Positions 43,202 through 52,149 of a stretch of DNA of 64,000 nucleotides are shown piece by piece. The stretch comes from CBFFRJ01 sp051486985 (GTDB lineage Bacteria > Pseudomonadota > Gammaproteobacteria > Enterobacterales > Enterobacteriaceae). Where the stretch lies: contig NZ_JAHVDV010000012.1 of NCBI RefSeq assembly GCF_051486985.1, positions 1 to 64,000 on the forward strand, read 5' to 3'. Below the pieces are notes generated by a model. It saw nothing but the letters and a program-made list of their open reading frames with translations, was not told the DNA's origin and searched no databases. The position numbers were made by a program, and so were the translations under genes. Positions within the stretch are counted from its first letter, which is position 1. The number at the start of each line of letters is the position of its first letter.

Positions 43202-44197
43202 ATGTCACTTAAAGCAATCGCCAAACAACTCGGTATTTCCGTCACCACCGTCAGCCGTGCGCTGAACGGCTATGATGATGTCTCGCAGGAGACGCGTGCC
43301 CGTGTGCAGGCTGAAGCGGACAGACGCGGCTATCGCCCTAATACCCTGGCCCGCCGCCTGAAGATGGGCAAAATCGATGCTGTCGGGCTGGTTTTTCCGG
43401 TACACCCGGTGCCGCTCAATAACAGCGTATTTATGGAAATGGTGGGGGAGATCAGCCGGGAGCTGGCGAACCACGATATCGATTTACTGTTGATTGCTGA
43501 TGATGACCTGGCGGACAAGCACAGCTATTTGCGCATGGTGCAAAGTCGCCGGGTGGATGCGCTGATTGTTGCCCACACGCTGGACAATGACGTCCGGCTG
43601 GCGCAGTTGCAGGCCACCGGTTTTCCCTTCCTCGCGCTGGGGCGCAGCCAGCTTGCAAGGCCTTATGCGTGGTTTGATTTTGATAACTATGCCGGGACTT
43701 ATCGCGCTACCCGTTACCTTATTGAAAAAGGCCATCAGCGTATTGCGCTACTGGGTGAGAACAACAATCAGGCGTTTATTACTCAGCGACGCCAGGGCTA
43801 CCTGGATGCGCTGCGCGACAGCGGCTTATCGAGCGAATGGCTCCGCATGTTGCCCCCTTCACGCCGTGCGGGCTACCAGGCAGTAGAAGCCCTTCTTGCG
43901 CTGCCCGAACCGCCACAGGCCATTATTACCGACTGCAACACTCACGGGGACGGTGCCGCTATGGCACTGATCAAGCAAGGAAAACTGCTCGGTGACAACC
44001 GTGTGGCATTGGTGGTATATGACGGATTACCCGACGACAGCATTGTCGACGTGGATGTCGCCGCCGTCGTGCAGGCCACCCGCGAAGCGGTAGGTAAGCA
44101 GATTGCCGACATGGTACTTCAGCTTATTGCGGGCGAACCTGTAGGCCAATTACAGGTGCTCTGGCAGACCGAATTCCGCCCCGGCGTCACCGCCTGA
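43202..44197 (+). CDS. rafR: LacI-family regulator of the alpha-galactoside operon
   Basis: A 331-residue LacI/GalR repressor. The N-terminal HTH is LKAIAKQLGISVTTVSRALN, followed by the hinge helix region PNTLARRLKMGK. The rest is a periplasmic-binding-like effector domain. It most resembles regulators of raffinose/melibiose operons, such as RafR, and lies just upstream of rafA. Two palindromic operators stand between it and rafA. The symbol is given by analogy with the plasmid raf operon. Confidence 0.8.
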   Translation: MSLKAIAKQLGISVTTVSRALNGYDDVSQETRARVQAEADRRGYRPNTLARRLKMGKIDAVGLVFPVHPVPLNNSVFMEMVGEISRELANHDIDLLLIADDDLADKHSYLRMVQSRRVDALIVAHTLDNDVRLAQLQATGFPFLALGRSQLARPYAWFDFDNYAGTYRATRYLIEKGHQRIALLGENNNQAFITQRRQGYLDALRDSGLSSEWLRMLPPSRRAGYQAVEALLALPEPPQAIITDCNTHGDGAAMALIKQGKLLGDNRVALVVYDGLPDDSIVDVDVAAVVQATREAVGKQIADMVLQLIAGEPVGQLQVLWQTEFRPGVTA

Positions 44198-44240
44198 CTT
44201 CTCTCATTCAATGCGCAAATTTTTGAGTAGATCACATAAC

Positions 44241-44274
44241 CAAAACGTTTCGGTTGTGATCCGAAACGTTTCGG
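44241..44274. promoter_or_regulatory. Twin LacI-type operators before rafA
   Basis: CAAAACGTTTCG (44241-44252) and the perfect CCGAAACGTTTCGG (44261-44274) have centres 21 bp apart, two helical turns. They fit the CG-centred operators of LacI/GalR proteins. A possible weak CRP site, TTTGAGTAGATCACA, precedes them (44222-44236). Confidence 0.75.
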
Positions 44275-44311
44275 ATCAAGGATAGCGGCATCCCGAATCT
44301 GGAGACGCCCT

Positions 44312-46435
44312 ATGGAAGCTCGTTATCTGCGCCTTGAAAGCGCAACAACCGATGTGGTTATTAAAACCCACCCTTTTGCTGAAATCGTTTACTGGGGGCC
44401 GCACCTCCATCACTACTCGCCCGAGGATGCGCAAAGCCTGGTACGCCCGGTTGCTAACGGCAGACTGGACGTAGATTCCCCGGTCACATTGATGGCGGAA
44501 TCCGGGCATGGCCTGTTTGGTTCGCCGGGGCTGGAAGGGCACCGTAATGGGCTGGACGGCTCGCCGATTTTCACCACTATCGATGTGCAACATCATGAGC
44601 AAAGCGTGACCCTGACCAGCGAAGACGTGGTGGCGGGGCTGCAACTGACCAGCAAACTGCGTCTCGACGCGACCGGCGTGCTACAAATTCGCCATGGCCT
44701 GGCCAACCTGATGGCGGATGACTGGCAGGTGAATCGGCTGGCCGTGACGCTGCCGGTTGCGGAGTACGCTCGTGACGTGATGGCGTTTCATGGACGCTGG
44801 ATCCGCGAATTTCAGCCGCACCGCGTCACCCTTGAACACGACAGCTTTGTGATTGAAAACCGTCGCGGGCGCACCTCTCATGAACACTTCCCGGCGCTGA
44901 TGACTGGTAGCCCGCACTTCAGTGAATCGCAGGGCAGCGTCTGGGGCGTGCATCTGGGCTGGAGCGGCAACCACCGCCTGCGTGCGGAAGTGAAAACCGA
45001 CGGCCGTCGCTATCTTCAGGCTGAAGCGCTCTATCTGCCTGGTGAAATGGCGCTAGCGGAAGGAGAAACCTTGTGGACCCCGTGGCTCTACGCCAGCCAC
45101 TCCGCGCAGGGGCTGAACGGCATGAGCCAGCAGTTCCATCGATTCCTGCGTGCCAGGGTTATCCGTTTCGTCGGGGACAAGCCGCGCCCGGTGCACCTTA
45201 ACACCTGGGAAGGCATCTATTTTGACCATAACCCGGCGCACATCATGAAGATGGCCGAAGAGGCTGCCGCGCTCGGCGTAGAGCGCTTCATCATTGATGA
45301 CGGCTGGTACAAAGGGCGTAACGACGACTTTGCCGCGCTCGGCGACTGGTATCTGGATGAGGGGAAATACCCGGATGGGCTGCGGCCCGTTATCGACCAT
45401 GTTAAAGCGCTGGGCATGGAGTTCGGCATCTGGGTTGAGCCGGAGATGATCAGTCCGAACTCGGATTTGTACCGTGCCCATCCCGACTGGGTGCTGGCGC
45501 TGGAGGGCTATTCGCAGATCCTCGGCCGCCATCAACTGGTACTGAACATCACGATCCCTGAGGCGTTTGATTACCTGCTGGCGCGTATGAGCTGGTTGCT
45601 TGGCGAGCATGAGATTGACTATGTGAAGTGGGACATGAACCGCGAACTGGTGCAGCCGGGTCAGGGGCGTCGCGCTGCGGCTGACGCGCAAACCCGCGCC
45701 TACTACCGCCTGCTCGACACCCTACGCAGCCGGTTCCCGCATATTGAATTTGAGTCCTGTTCGGCGGGCGGTGGACGCATCGATTATGAAGTATTGACCC
45801 GTTGCCACCGCTTCTGGGCATCGGATAACAACGATGCGCTGGAACGTAATATTATCCAGCGCGGCATGAGCTATTTCTTCCCGCCGGAAGTGATGGGTGC
45901 GCACATCGGCAATCACCGTTGCCATGCCACCTGGCGCCAGCACAGCATTGAGTTTCGCGGCCTGACGGCGCTGTTCGGGCATCTCGGTCTGGAGCTGGAT
46001 CCGGTCAATGCCGATGCCAAAGAGCGTGCAGGCTACCGCCACTACGCCGCGCTCTATAAACAGTGGCGTGAAGTGATTCACAGCGGCACGCAGTGGCGTA
46101 TTGATATGCCGGACAGCACCACGCTGGTACAAGGGATCGTGAGTCAGGATAAACGCCAGGCGCTGTATACCGTCAGCCAACTGGCGATGCCGGACTATAC
46201 GCTGCTGGCCCCCCTGCGCCTTGCCGGTCTGGAGGCTCAGGCGCGGTATCGCATTACGCTTCTCGATCACCCGAACATCCGTATTACCGATGAGGGAGGC
46301 CACACCATGCGCCAGCTTCCGGCATGGATGACGGTACCGCAAATCGTCAGCGGGGAGTGGCTGATGCAGGCGGGGCTCGCGCTACCAGTGCTCGATCCGG
46401 AAAGCGCTATTTTGGTCGGTTTTGAACGCGTGTGA
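44312..46435 (+). CDS. rafA: Alpha-galactosidase, GH36
   Basis: A 707-residue cytoplasmic family 36 glycosidase that hydrolyses alpha-1,6-galactosides such as melibiose and raffinose. The nucleophile is in YVKWDMNRE (Asp441) and the acid/base in WASDNNDAL (Asp505); the FIIDDGWY segment is also typical. Length is almost the same as RafA of the E. coli plasmid raf operon (708). No signal peptide is present, consistent with uptake by the downstream symporter before hydrolysis. The ribosome site GGAGACG precedes the ATG. Confidence 0.92.
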   Translation: MEARYLRLESATTDVVIKTHPFAEIVYWGPHLHHYSPEDAQSLVRPVANGRLDVDSPVTLMAESGHGLFGSPGLEGHRNGLDGSPIFTTIDVQHHEQSVTLTSEDVVAGLQLTSKLRLDATGVLQIRHGLANLMADDWQVNRLAVTLPVAEYARDVMAFHGRWIREFQPHRVTLEHDSFVIENRRGRTSHEHFPALMTGSPHFSESQGSVWGVHLGWSGNHRLRAEVKTDGRRYLQAEALYLPGEMALAEGETLWTPWLYASHSAQGLNGMSQQFHRFLRARVIRFVGDKPRPVHLNTWEGIYFDHNPAHIMKMAEEAAALGVERFIIDDGWYKGRNDDFAALGDWYLDEGKYPDGLRPVIDHVKALGMEFGIWVEPEMISPNSDLYRAHPDWVLALEGYSQILGRHQLVLNITIPEAFDYLLARMSWLLGEHEIDYVKWDMNRELVQPGQGRRAAADAQTRAYYRLLDTLRSRFPHIEFESCSAGGGRIDYEVLTRCHRFWASDNNDALERNIIQRGMSYFFPPEVMGAHIGNHRCHATWRQHSIEFRGLTALFGHLGLELDPVNADAKERAGYRHYAALYKQWREVIHSGTQWRIDMPDSTTLVQGIVSQDKRQALYTVSQLAMPDYTLLAPLRLAGLEAQARYRITLLDHPNIRITDEGGHTMRQLPAWMTVPQIVSGEWLMQAGLALPVLDPESAILVGFERV

Positions 46436-46480
46436 CCCTAACGGGGCCGCGCTGCGGCCTCACTTCTGAGGATAATAAGA

Positions 46481-47743
46481 ATGAACACGACCCCCTGTAC
46501 CCATAAAAATAACCCGACGTTCTGGATCTTTGGCATCTTCGTATTTTTGTATTTCTTCATCATGGCCACCTGTTTTCCATTCCTGCCTATCTGGCTCTCG
46601 GATGAAATTGGCCTCAGTAAAACCCACACTGGCATTGTCTTTTCCTGCATGTCGCTTTCAGCCATCTCTTTCCAGCCGATTCTGGGCGTGGTTTCTGACA
46701 AACTTGGACTGAAGAAAAACATGCTGTGGGTGATCGTCAGCATGTTGGTACTCTTCGCGCCGTTCTTCCTGTACGTTTTCGCCCCGTTGTTGAAATTCAA
46801 CATCTGGGCCGGTGCGCTGGCAGGAGGCTTATATATTGGCTTTGTCTTTTCTGCGGGCTCCGGTGCCATTGAAGCCTATGTGGAGAAGGTAAGCCGCCAC
46901 AGCCATTTCGAATATGGTAAAGCACGCATGTTTGGCTGCCTCGGCTGGGGGCTGTGTGCTTCGACCGCTGGCATTCTGTTCAGCATTAACCCGGCGTTTG
47001 TCTTCTGGATGGGCTCTGCGGCAGCCGTCGTGTTAATGGTGTTGCTGGCGCTGGCGAAGGTGCAGTCGCAGGAAACCCTCACCGTGGGGACAGGTGAAAG
47101 CCGCCCGGCGACCATTAATATCCGTATGGTCATCGACCTGTTTCGCATGAAAAAGATGTGGATGTTTATTCTGTACGTGGTGGGCGTGGCCTGCGTGTAT
47201 GACGTCTTCGACCAGCAGTTTGCCACCTTCTTTAAGTCCTTTTTTGATACCCCACAGGCGGGAACCAAAGCCTTTGGTTTTACCACCACGGCAGGGGAAT
47301 TATGTAACGCAGTCATTATGTTCTGCTCGCCGTGGATCATTAACCGCATTGGTGCCAAAAACACGTTGCTGATTGCCGGACTGATGATGACAACTCGCAT
47401 TATTGGTTCGTCGTTTGCCACTACGGTTTATGAAGTGATCGCGCTGAAAATGCTCCACGCGCTGGAGGTGCCGTTCCTGCTGGTGGGGGCATTCAAGTAC
47501 ATCACGGGCGTCTTTGATACCCGCCTGTCGGCGACTATCTATCTGATTGGTTTTAACTTCGCCAAACAGCTGGCGGCGATATTCCTCTCCGCGTTTGCCG
47601 GCAACATGTATGACCGGATTGGCTTCCAGGACACCTACTTAATCCTCGGCTGCTTTGTGCTGGCGATTACGCTGGTGTCAGCCTTTACGCTGAGCGGCAG
47701 GCAACCTACGGTGGTGACGGGGGGAACGCTGGAGGCGAGGTAA
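46481..47743 (+). CDS. rafB: RafB/LacY-type oligosaccharide:proton symporter
   Basis: A 420-residue major facilitator transporter of the LacY/RafB/CscB family with twelve membrane helices. Family motifs include the N-terminal FWIFGIFVFLYFFIMATCFP, the loop SDKLGLKKN between helices 2 and 3, and SGAIEAYVEKV around the sugar-binding Glu. It is closest from memory to RafB. It follows rafA by 45 bp and ends at a terminator. Confidence 0.92.
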   Translation: MNTTPCTHKNNPTFWIFGIFVFLYFFIMATCFPFLPIWLSDEIGLSKTHTGIVFSCMSLSAISFQPILGVVSDKLGLKKNMLWVIVSMLVLFAPFFLYVFAPLLKFNIWAGALAGGLYIGFVFSAGSGAIEAYVEKVSRHSHFEYGKARMFGCLGWGLCASTAGILFSINPAFVFWMGSAAAVVLMVLLALAKVQSQETLTVGTGESRPATINIRMVIDLFRMKKMWMFILYVVGVACVYDVFDQQFATFFKSFFDTPQAGTKAFGFTTTAGELCNAVIMFCSPWIINRIGAKNTLLIAGLMMTTRIIGSSFATTVYEVIALKMLHALEVPFLLVGAFKYITGVFDTRLSATIYLIGFNFAKQLAAIFLSAFAGNMYDRIGFQDTYLILGCFVLAITLVSAFTLSGRQPTVVTGGTLEAR

Positions 47744-47771
47744 GGCAGAAAAACGCAGCTCTTATGGTGGC

Positions 47772-47794
47772 AAAACAGCATAAAGCTGTTTTAA
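47772..47794 (+). terminator. Terminator of the raf operon
   Basis: AAAACAGC-ATAAA-GCTGTTTT is a perfect 8-bp stem flanked by A and T. Confidence 0.75.
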
Positions 47795-47795
47795 A

Positions 47796-47816
47796 ATGTA
47801 AGAATAGTTCTTACAT
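47796..47816. promoter_or_regulatory. ParD operator
   Basis: A perfect inverted repeat with arms ATGTAAGAA and TTCTTACAT around TAG, ending 11 bp before the parD start. Ribbon-helix-helix antitoxins normally autorepress at such sites. It overlaps the ribosome site region. Confidence 0.7.
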
Positions 47817-47827
47817 CTGGAGCAGGT

Positions 47828-48094
47828 ATGGCACGTACAATGACTGTAGATCTGGGCGATGAACTTCGTGAGTTTGTTGAGTCGCTGATCGCTACCGGGG
47901 ATTATCGAACGCAAAGTGAAGTGGTTCGTGATTCCTTAAGACTGCTACGCGAGCAGCAGGCGCAATCGCGTTTAAATCAGCTAAGAGCGTTGTTATCTGA
48001 AGGGCTGGAAAGCGGTGAAGCGAAAAAATGGGAGCAGGATGCTTTCCTCAGAAACATCAAAGCCAGGGTGGCGACAAAGGATGAGAGAGATTGA
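47828..48094 (+). CDS. parD: ParD-type ribbon-helix-helix antitoxin
   Basis: An 88-residue antitoxin of the ParD/CopG class. The N-terminal RTMTVDLGDELREFVESLI is the DNA-binding ribbon and first helix, and YRTQSEVVRDSLRLLREQ the second. The C-terminal acidic region should wrap around the toxin. It overlaps parE by 14 bp. Confidence 0.9.
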   Translation: MARTMTVDLGDELREFVESLIATGDYRTQSEVVRDSLRLLREQQAQSRLNQLRALLSEGLESGEAKKWEQDAFLRNIKARVATKDERD

Positions 48095-48377
48095 GTTAAC
48101 GCCGAAAGCGAATGAAGATCTTGAAAACATTTGGTTATACGGCTTTGAGATGTTCGGTATGGAAAAGGCAGATCGCTACATTCTGCATATCTCTTCCGTA
48201 TTTGGTCATCTTGCACAACATAGTGCTGGCAAGCGAAGAGGGGAATTAGGGCAGGACATTCGTTCATTTCCCTGTCGGCAACATGTCATTTTCTATAAAG
48301 AAAACAGGCAAATGATATCCATTATCCGCGTATTACATCATTCGCGGGATGTCGAAACCCATCTGTATTGGCAATAG
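48081..48377 (+). CDS. parE: ParE-type toxin
   Basis: A 98-residue ParE/RelE superfamily toxin; family members poison DNA gyrase. It reads IELTPKANEDLENIW at the start and SIIRVLHHSRDVETHL at the end, both characteristic of ParE. The ATG at 48081 lies inside parD and follows AAGG. A longer in-frame start at 48015 would duplicate parD coding sequence without similarity to ParE. Confidence 0.9.
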   Translation: MREIELTPKANEDLENIWLYGFEMFGMEKADRYILHISSVFGHLAQHSAGKRRGELGQDIRSFPCRQHVIFYKENRQMISIIRVLHHSRDVETHLYWQ

Positions 48378-48405
48378 CTCCCCCTGCGAGGAGCTATTGC
48401 GTTTT
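48371..48405 (+). terminator. Terminator after parE
   Basis: GCAATAGCTCC and GGAGCTATTGC form a perfect 11-bp stem followed by GTTTT on the plus strand. It overlaps the parE stop codon and stands between parE and the convergent rhaM. Confidence 0.75.
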
Positions 48406-48718
48406 ACGCCAGGTAAAACACTTCGTTAAGCTCTGTGCTCACCGGGCTGTTGTCCGGGTTGGAGGGCATCACATCACTCATGTGTTTCCACCAGCGCTGG
48501 CAGACGTCGGTGTTAGCCACCGCGTTCCAGCGCTCTTCGGACTCAATTTCCACTGTCGCGAACAGCAGGTTACGGGCTTTATCAAGGTAAATGGCGTAGT
48601 GATGTGCGCCATGAGCCTTCAGCACAGCCTCAAGCTCAGGCCAGATGGGGTTATGACGACGCTCATACTCTTCGTGCGCGTCAGGATTTACCTGCATCAC
48701 AAAGGCCTTACGGATCAT
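48404..48718 (-). CDS. rhaM: L-rhamnose mutarotase
   Basis: A 104-residue dimeric enzyme interconverting alpha and beta anomers of L-rhamnose, aiding entry into the pathway. The conserved ERRHNPIWPEL, HHYAIYLD and RWWKHMSDVM segments are present. Length equals E. coli RhaM. It overlaps the dehydrogenase gene by 4 bp and is the last gene of the long minus-strand rha operon. Confidence 0.96.
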   Translation of the reverse strand: MIRKAFVMQVNPDAHEEYERRHNPIWPELEAVLKAHGAHHYAIYLDKARNLLFATVEIESEERWNAVANTDVCQRWWKHMSDVMPSNPDNSPVSTELNEVFYLA

Positions 48719-49863
48719 AAAGCCTCCAGGTAGAGCTCGCGGACTTCATCACGGCTGGCGGTGCGCGGGTTGCATGGTGCGCAGGGGTCCGCCAGCGCCT
48801 TGTCCAGCCAGCCTTCGATATCCTCTTTGGTAACACCAAGCTGACTGAAGCCAGACGGAATGCCCACGCGTGCGCTGAGATCGCGAATGGCCTGAATCGC
48901 CGCCATGCTCGCCGCTTCATCGCTCATGCCACGGGTATCAACACCCATCGCCTGAGCCACGCGGGCAAAGCGGGCAACAGCATTCGGTCGGTTAAAGTTT
49001 TCGATTACCGGCAGCAGGATGGCGTTACAGACCCCGTGCGGCAGATTGTGAGTGGCGCCCGGCTGGTGAGCGAGAGCGTGGACCAGGCCCAGACCGGCGC
49101 TGTTAAACGCCATCCCCGCCAGGTACTGACCAAAGGCCATCTGTTCACGGGCTTCGATATTGTGACCATCGTCGACCGCTTTGGGCAGCCACAGATTGAT
49201 GAGGCGGATGGCTTCCAGCGCATTAGCGTCAGTAAGCGGATGTGCGCCTACGGAAACATAGGCTTCTACAGCGTGAGTCAGGGCATCCATCCCGGTTGCG
49301 GCGGTTACAGATGCCGGGATTTCCAGCATCACGCTGGCATCGTCCACGGCAATATCCGGGATGATGTTCGGGTCGATGATGACCTCTTTCACCTGGCGAG
49401 CAGAGTCGATGATGACCGCGTTGCTGGTCATCTCGGCAGCGGTTCCGGCGGTGGTGTTGATGGCGACCAACGGCACGCCCGCATTTGTCACTTTGCCCAC
49501 ACCGGAATATGCAGTAGACGGGCCGGGGTTAGCGGTGAGGATTTTCACGGCTTTGGCGGTATCGATTGGGCTGCCGCCGCCGAAAGCGATCACGTAATCG
49601 CAGCCGGCAGTCTGGTAGGCTTCATAGCCTTTTTGCACCAGTTCTTCGGTCGGGTTAGGGAAGACGTCATCAAACAGGTGATATGACATCTGATGGGCGT
49701 CGAGTGCGGCGAAGAGGCTGTCCAGCAGGCCGAGTTTGACCAGCTGGCCGTCGGTCACAATCAGCGCTTTACCCCACTGTTTGCCTGCGACCAGGTTGAC
49801 CATGTCACCGATTGCACCCGCACCATGCAGGCTGATTTTCGGAAGGGCTAACATAAAGCTCAT
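48715..49863 (-). CDS. Iron-containing alcohol dehydrogenase, probable lactaldehyde reductase
   Basis: A 382-residue type III (iron-dependent) alcohol dehydrogenase related to FucO and YiaY. The NAD site is FGGGSPIDTAK, and metal-binding histidines are in GMDALTHAVEAYV, GLVHALAHQPGA and THNLPHGV. RhaD releases lactaldehyde from rhamnulose 1-phosphate, so reduction to 1,2-propanediol is the likely role here. In E. coli this job is done by FucO from another locus. It is inside the rha operon, overlapping rhaM and preceded by repeat array 1. Confidence 0.88.
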   Translation of the reverse strand: MSFMLALPKISLHGAGAIGDMVNLVAGKQWGKALIVTDGQLVKLGLLDSLFAALDAHQMSYHLFDDVFPNPTEELVQKGYEAYQTAGCDYVIAFGGGSPIDTAKAVKILTANPGPSTAYSGVGKVTNAGVPLVAINTTAGTAAEMTSNAVIIDSARQVKEVIIDPNIIPDIAVDDASVMLEIPASVTAATGMDALTHAVEAYVSVGAHPLTDANALEAIRLINLWLPKAVDDGHNIEAREQMAFGQYLAGMAFNSAGLGLVHALAHQPGATHNLPHGVCNAILLPVIENFNRPNAVARFARVAQAMGVDTRGMSDEAASMAAIQAIRDLSARVGIPSGFSQLGVTKEDIEGWLDKALADPCAPCNPRTASRDEVRELYLEAL

Positions 49864-49935
49864 AATGTATCTCCTTAATTACTTTTATTTTTTCCGGCGG
49901 CCAGACTCCATGCCGTCGGAGGTATTCTGTTCCCC

Positions 49936-50140
49936 TCACCCTAACCCTCTCCCCTTTGGAGCGAGGGGATGGTCCGGTACGCTCCAGCGCTCAGGAGCTA
50001 AACAATGGCTGAGAGCAGTTTTCACCCTCTCCCCTTTGGTGCGAGGGGATGGTCCGGTGCGCTCAAGCGCTCAGGAGCCAAACAATGGCTGAGAGCGGTT
50101 TTCACCCTCTCCCCTTTGGGGAGAGGGCAGGGGTGAGGGG
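49936..50140. repeat. Repeat array 1 in the rha operon (80-bp unit)
   Basis: Two full 80-bp units (near 49943-50022 and 50023-50102) and a partial third. Each opens with CCCTCTCCCCTTTGG and continues to a CAGCGCTCAGGAG and AACAATGGCTGAGAGC part. The block starts with CCCCTCACCCTAACCCTCTC and ends with the inverse GAGAGGGCAGGGGTGAGGGG. It fills most of the 280 bp between a permease and the dehydrogenase, both on the minus strand. Confidence 0.9.
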
Positions 50141-50143
50141 CAA

Positions 50144-51148
50144 TTAACCCCTTCTGCGCTGCATGACCCGGCGGTAGATAATTGGCAAAGAAATCACCAC
50201 GATCAGCATCGCGCCGACGATAATCGACATCACAATGCCCGGCACGTTAAGCAGGCTCAGACCAAAGGTCACAAGCCCCATCAGGAAGGCGGCAATCACC
50301 ACGCCCACCATGCTGCCAGAGCCGCCAAGAATGTTGACGCCGCCCAGCACCGCCATCGTCACCACCGCCAGCTCCCAGCCCATCGCAATCGTCGGACGGG
50401 TACTGCCCAGGCGTGACGTCAGCAACACCGACGCCAGGCCCGCCATCAGCCCCACCAGCGCAAACAGGATCAGGTTGTGGCGCTTCACATTGATGCCGGA
50501 ATACCACGCGCCCGTCGGGTTGTTGCCGATGGCGTAAGTGCGACGACCAAAGTTGGTGCGATGCAGTACAAAAGCAAAGACGATGGCGAGCACAATAAAC
50601 AGCGCAAACTCGAACGACAGCGCGCCGAAGACATAGCCCTGACCAAACCAGGCGAAGCTCTCCGGGTAAGCGTTAAGCGCCTGATCGCCCAGCAGAATGT
50701 AGGTGATGCCGCGGTACAGGCTCATGGTGCCGATGGTGATGACGATGGACGAGAGGTTAAAGCGCGTCACCAGCAGACCATTAAACAGCCCGCAAAGCAG
50801 ACCTACCCCCAGTCCGACGCAGACCAGCAGCGGCGTGTCCAGACCCGCTGCGGCACAAAACCCCATCACCGTTGAACTCAGCGCGATGGTGGAGGCGACC
50901 GACAGGTCAATCTCACGAGCAATGATCAGCATCGCCATGGGCAGCACGATGATCGCCTTTTCCGTGAAGTTGAAGGTGGCGTCTGAGAGGTTCCAGATAT
51001 TGAGGAAATAAGGTGAGGCCAGCGAGTTGGCAATGAACACCGCCAGCGTCACCGCCAGTAAAAAACCTTCCCAGCAGAGCAGGCGCTGCCAGAAGGACGT
51101 TGCGACGGGAACGTTGTTCACCGCGTCAGGCGTCAGCATTTTGGTCAT
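50144..51148 (-). CDS. Sugar ABC transporter permease (second)
   Basis: A 334-residue permease of the ribose/rhamnose type (BPD_transp_2) with about eight to ten helices. The family EAA-like loop is around GAGRRTYAIGNNPTGAWYSGI (written FGRRTYAIGNN here). It overlaps the other permease by 4 bp. It is homologous to rhizobial RhaQ/RhaP, and forms the membrane pore with the next protein. Confidence 0.88.
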   Translation of the reverse strand: MTKMLTPDAVNNVPVATSFWQRLLCWEGFLLAVTLAVFIANSLASPYFLNIWNLSDATFNFTEKAIIVLPMAMLIIAREIDLSVASTIALSSTVMGFCAAAGLDTPLLVCVGLGVGLLCGLFNGLLVTRFNLSSIVITIGTMSLYRGITYILLGDQALNAYPESFAWFGQGYVFGALSFEFALFIVLAIVFAFVLHRTNFGRRTYAIGNNPTGAWYSGINVKRHNLILFALVGLMAGLASVLLTSRLGSTRPTIAMGWELAVVTMAVLGGVNILGGSGSMVGVVIAAFLMGLVTFGLSLLNVPGIVMSIIVGAMLIVVISLPIIYRRVMQRRRG

Positions 51149-52149
51149 GATTTCACCGCCACTTTCTGTCGTGCCAGGGCTGCATCGCGCAGGATCAGAC
51201 GCCCTTTGCGTTTGTTGCCACGTTCATTCAGCAGAACCGCAATGACAATCACCGTGCCGGAAATCGCCATCTGCCAGAAGGGGGAAATACCGATGACAGG
51301 CAGCGCGTTGTTGATAACGCCAAGGAACAGCGCACCCAACAAACACCCGAGTACCCGGCCTGTTCCGCCCATGGTACTGATACCGCCAATTACACAGGCT
51401 GCCACGACCTGCAGTTCGAAACCGTTAGCCACGTCGACATAGGCGACAGCGAAGCGGGAAATCCACAGGTAGCCGCAAAAACCCGCCAGCGCCCCGGAAA
51501 GACAGAAACTGACGAACTGCATTTTTCCGGCGTTGATTCCGGTGTAGTACGCTGCCGTAGCGTTGCCGCCAGCGGTGTAGAGGGCACGCCCGGTGCGGCT
51601 GTAGCGCAGGAAATAGCCCACCAGCAGCAATGCCGCTACGGCACACCAGCTCAACAGCGGTAACCCGAGCAGGGAGGTGCGAGGCAGGCTGAGGAAGTCA
51701 GCGCTCATCTGGTGTGAGTTAATCCAGCCGCCATCTGAAAGCAGGAAGATAATGCCGCGATAGATGCTCATGGTACCGAGCGTCACCACAATCGCCGGAA
51801 TGCCCATCTTCCAGACCAGCAGGCCGTTAATCATGCCCATCACCAGGCCGAGCGCAGTAGCCAGAATCAGCAGTGCCCAGACCGGAATTGTCGGGTAGTG
51901 GAAGTTCAGCAAAGCGACGATCATGCCGGTCAGTGCGAGGTTGGCCGCCATCGACAAATCAATGCCTTTGGTCAGCAGCACCATCATCTGCCCGAGCGCG
52001 AGGATGATAAGAATGGAGGTGTCGTTAAACATCTCCACCAGGTTGCCGGGACCGATAAACGACGGCACGCGGCTGCCGATAGCCAGCACCATCAGCACCA
52101 CCACGCCGCCCAGCAGGGCTTCGCGATGTTTAAGAAGTTGTTGCCACAT
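51145..52149 (-). CDS. Sugar ABC transporter permease (first)
   Basis: A 334-residue paralogous permease. It carries the motif TGRALYTAGGNATAAYYTGI and the segment IGGISTMGGTGRVLG. Start and stop codons overlap those of the ATPase and the second permease (1 and 4 bp), so the three are coupled. Heterodimeric permeases are usual in the rhamnose ABC systems of rhizobia. Confidence 0.88.
   Translation of the reverse strand: MWQQLLKHREALLGGVVVLMVLAIGSRVPSFIGPGNLVEMFNDTSILIILALGQMMVLLTKGIDLSMAANLALTGMIVALLNFHYPTIPVWALLILATALGLVMGMINGLLVWKMGIPAIVVTLGTMSIYRGIIFLLSDGGWINSHQMSADFLSLPRTSLLGLPLLSWCAVAALLLVGYFLRYSRTGRALYTAGGNATAAYYTGINAGKMQFVSFCLSGALAGFCGYLWISRFAVAYVDVANGFELQVVAACVIGGISTMGGTGRVLGCLLGALFLGVINNALPVIGISPFWQMAISGTVIVIAVLLNERGNKRKGRLILRDAALARQKVAVKS

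Noticed and set aside
39900..48400. Prophage or integrative element in the accessory block
   Set aside because: No integrase, transposase, tRNA attachment site or phage gene is present; the genes are single modules.
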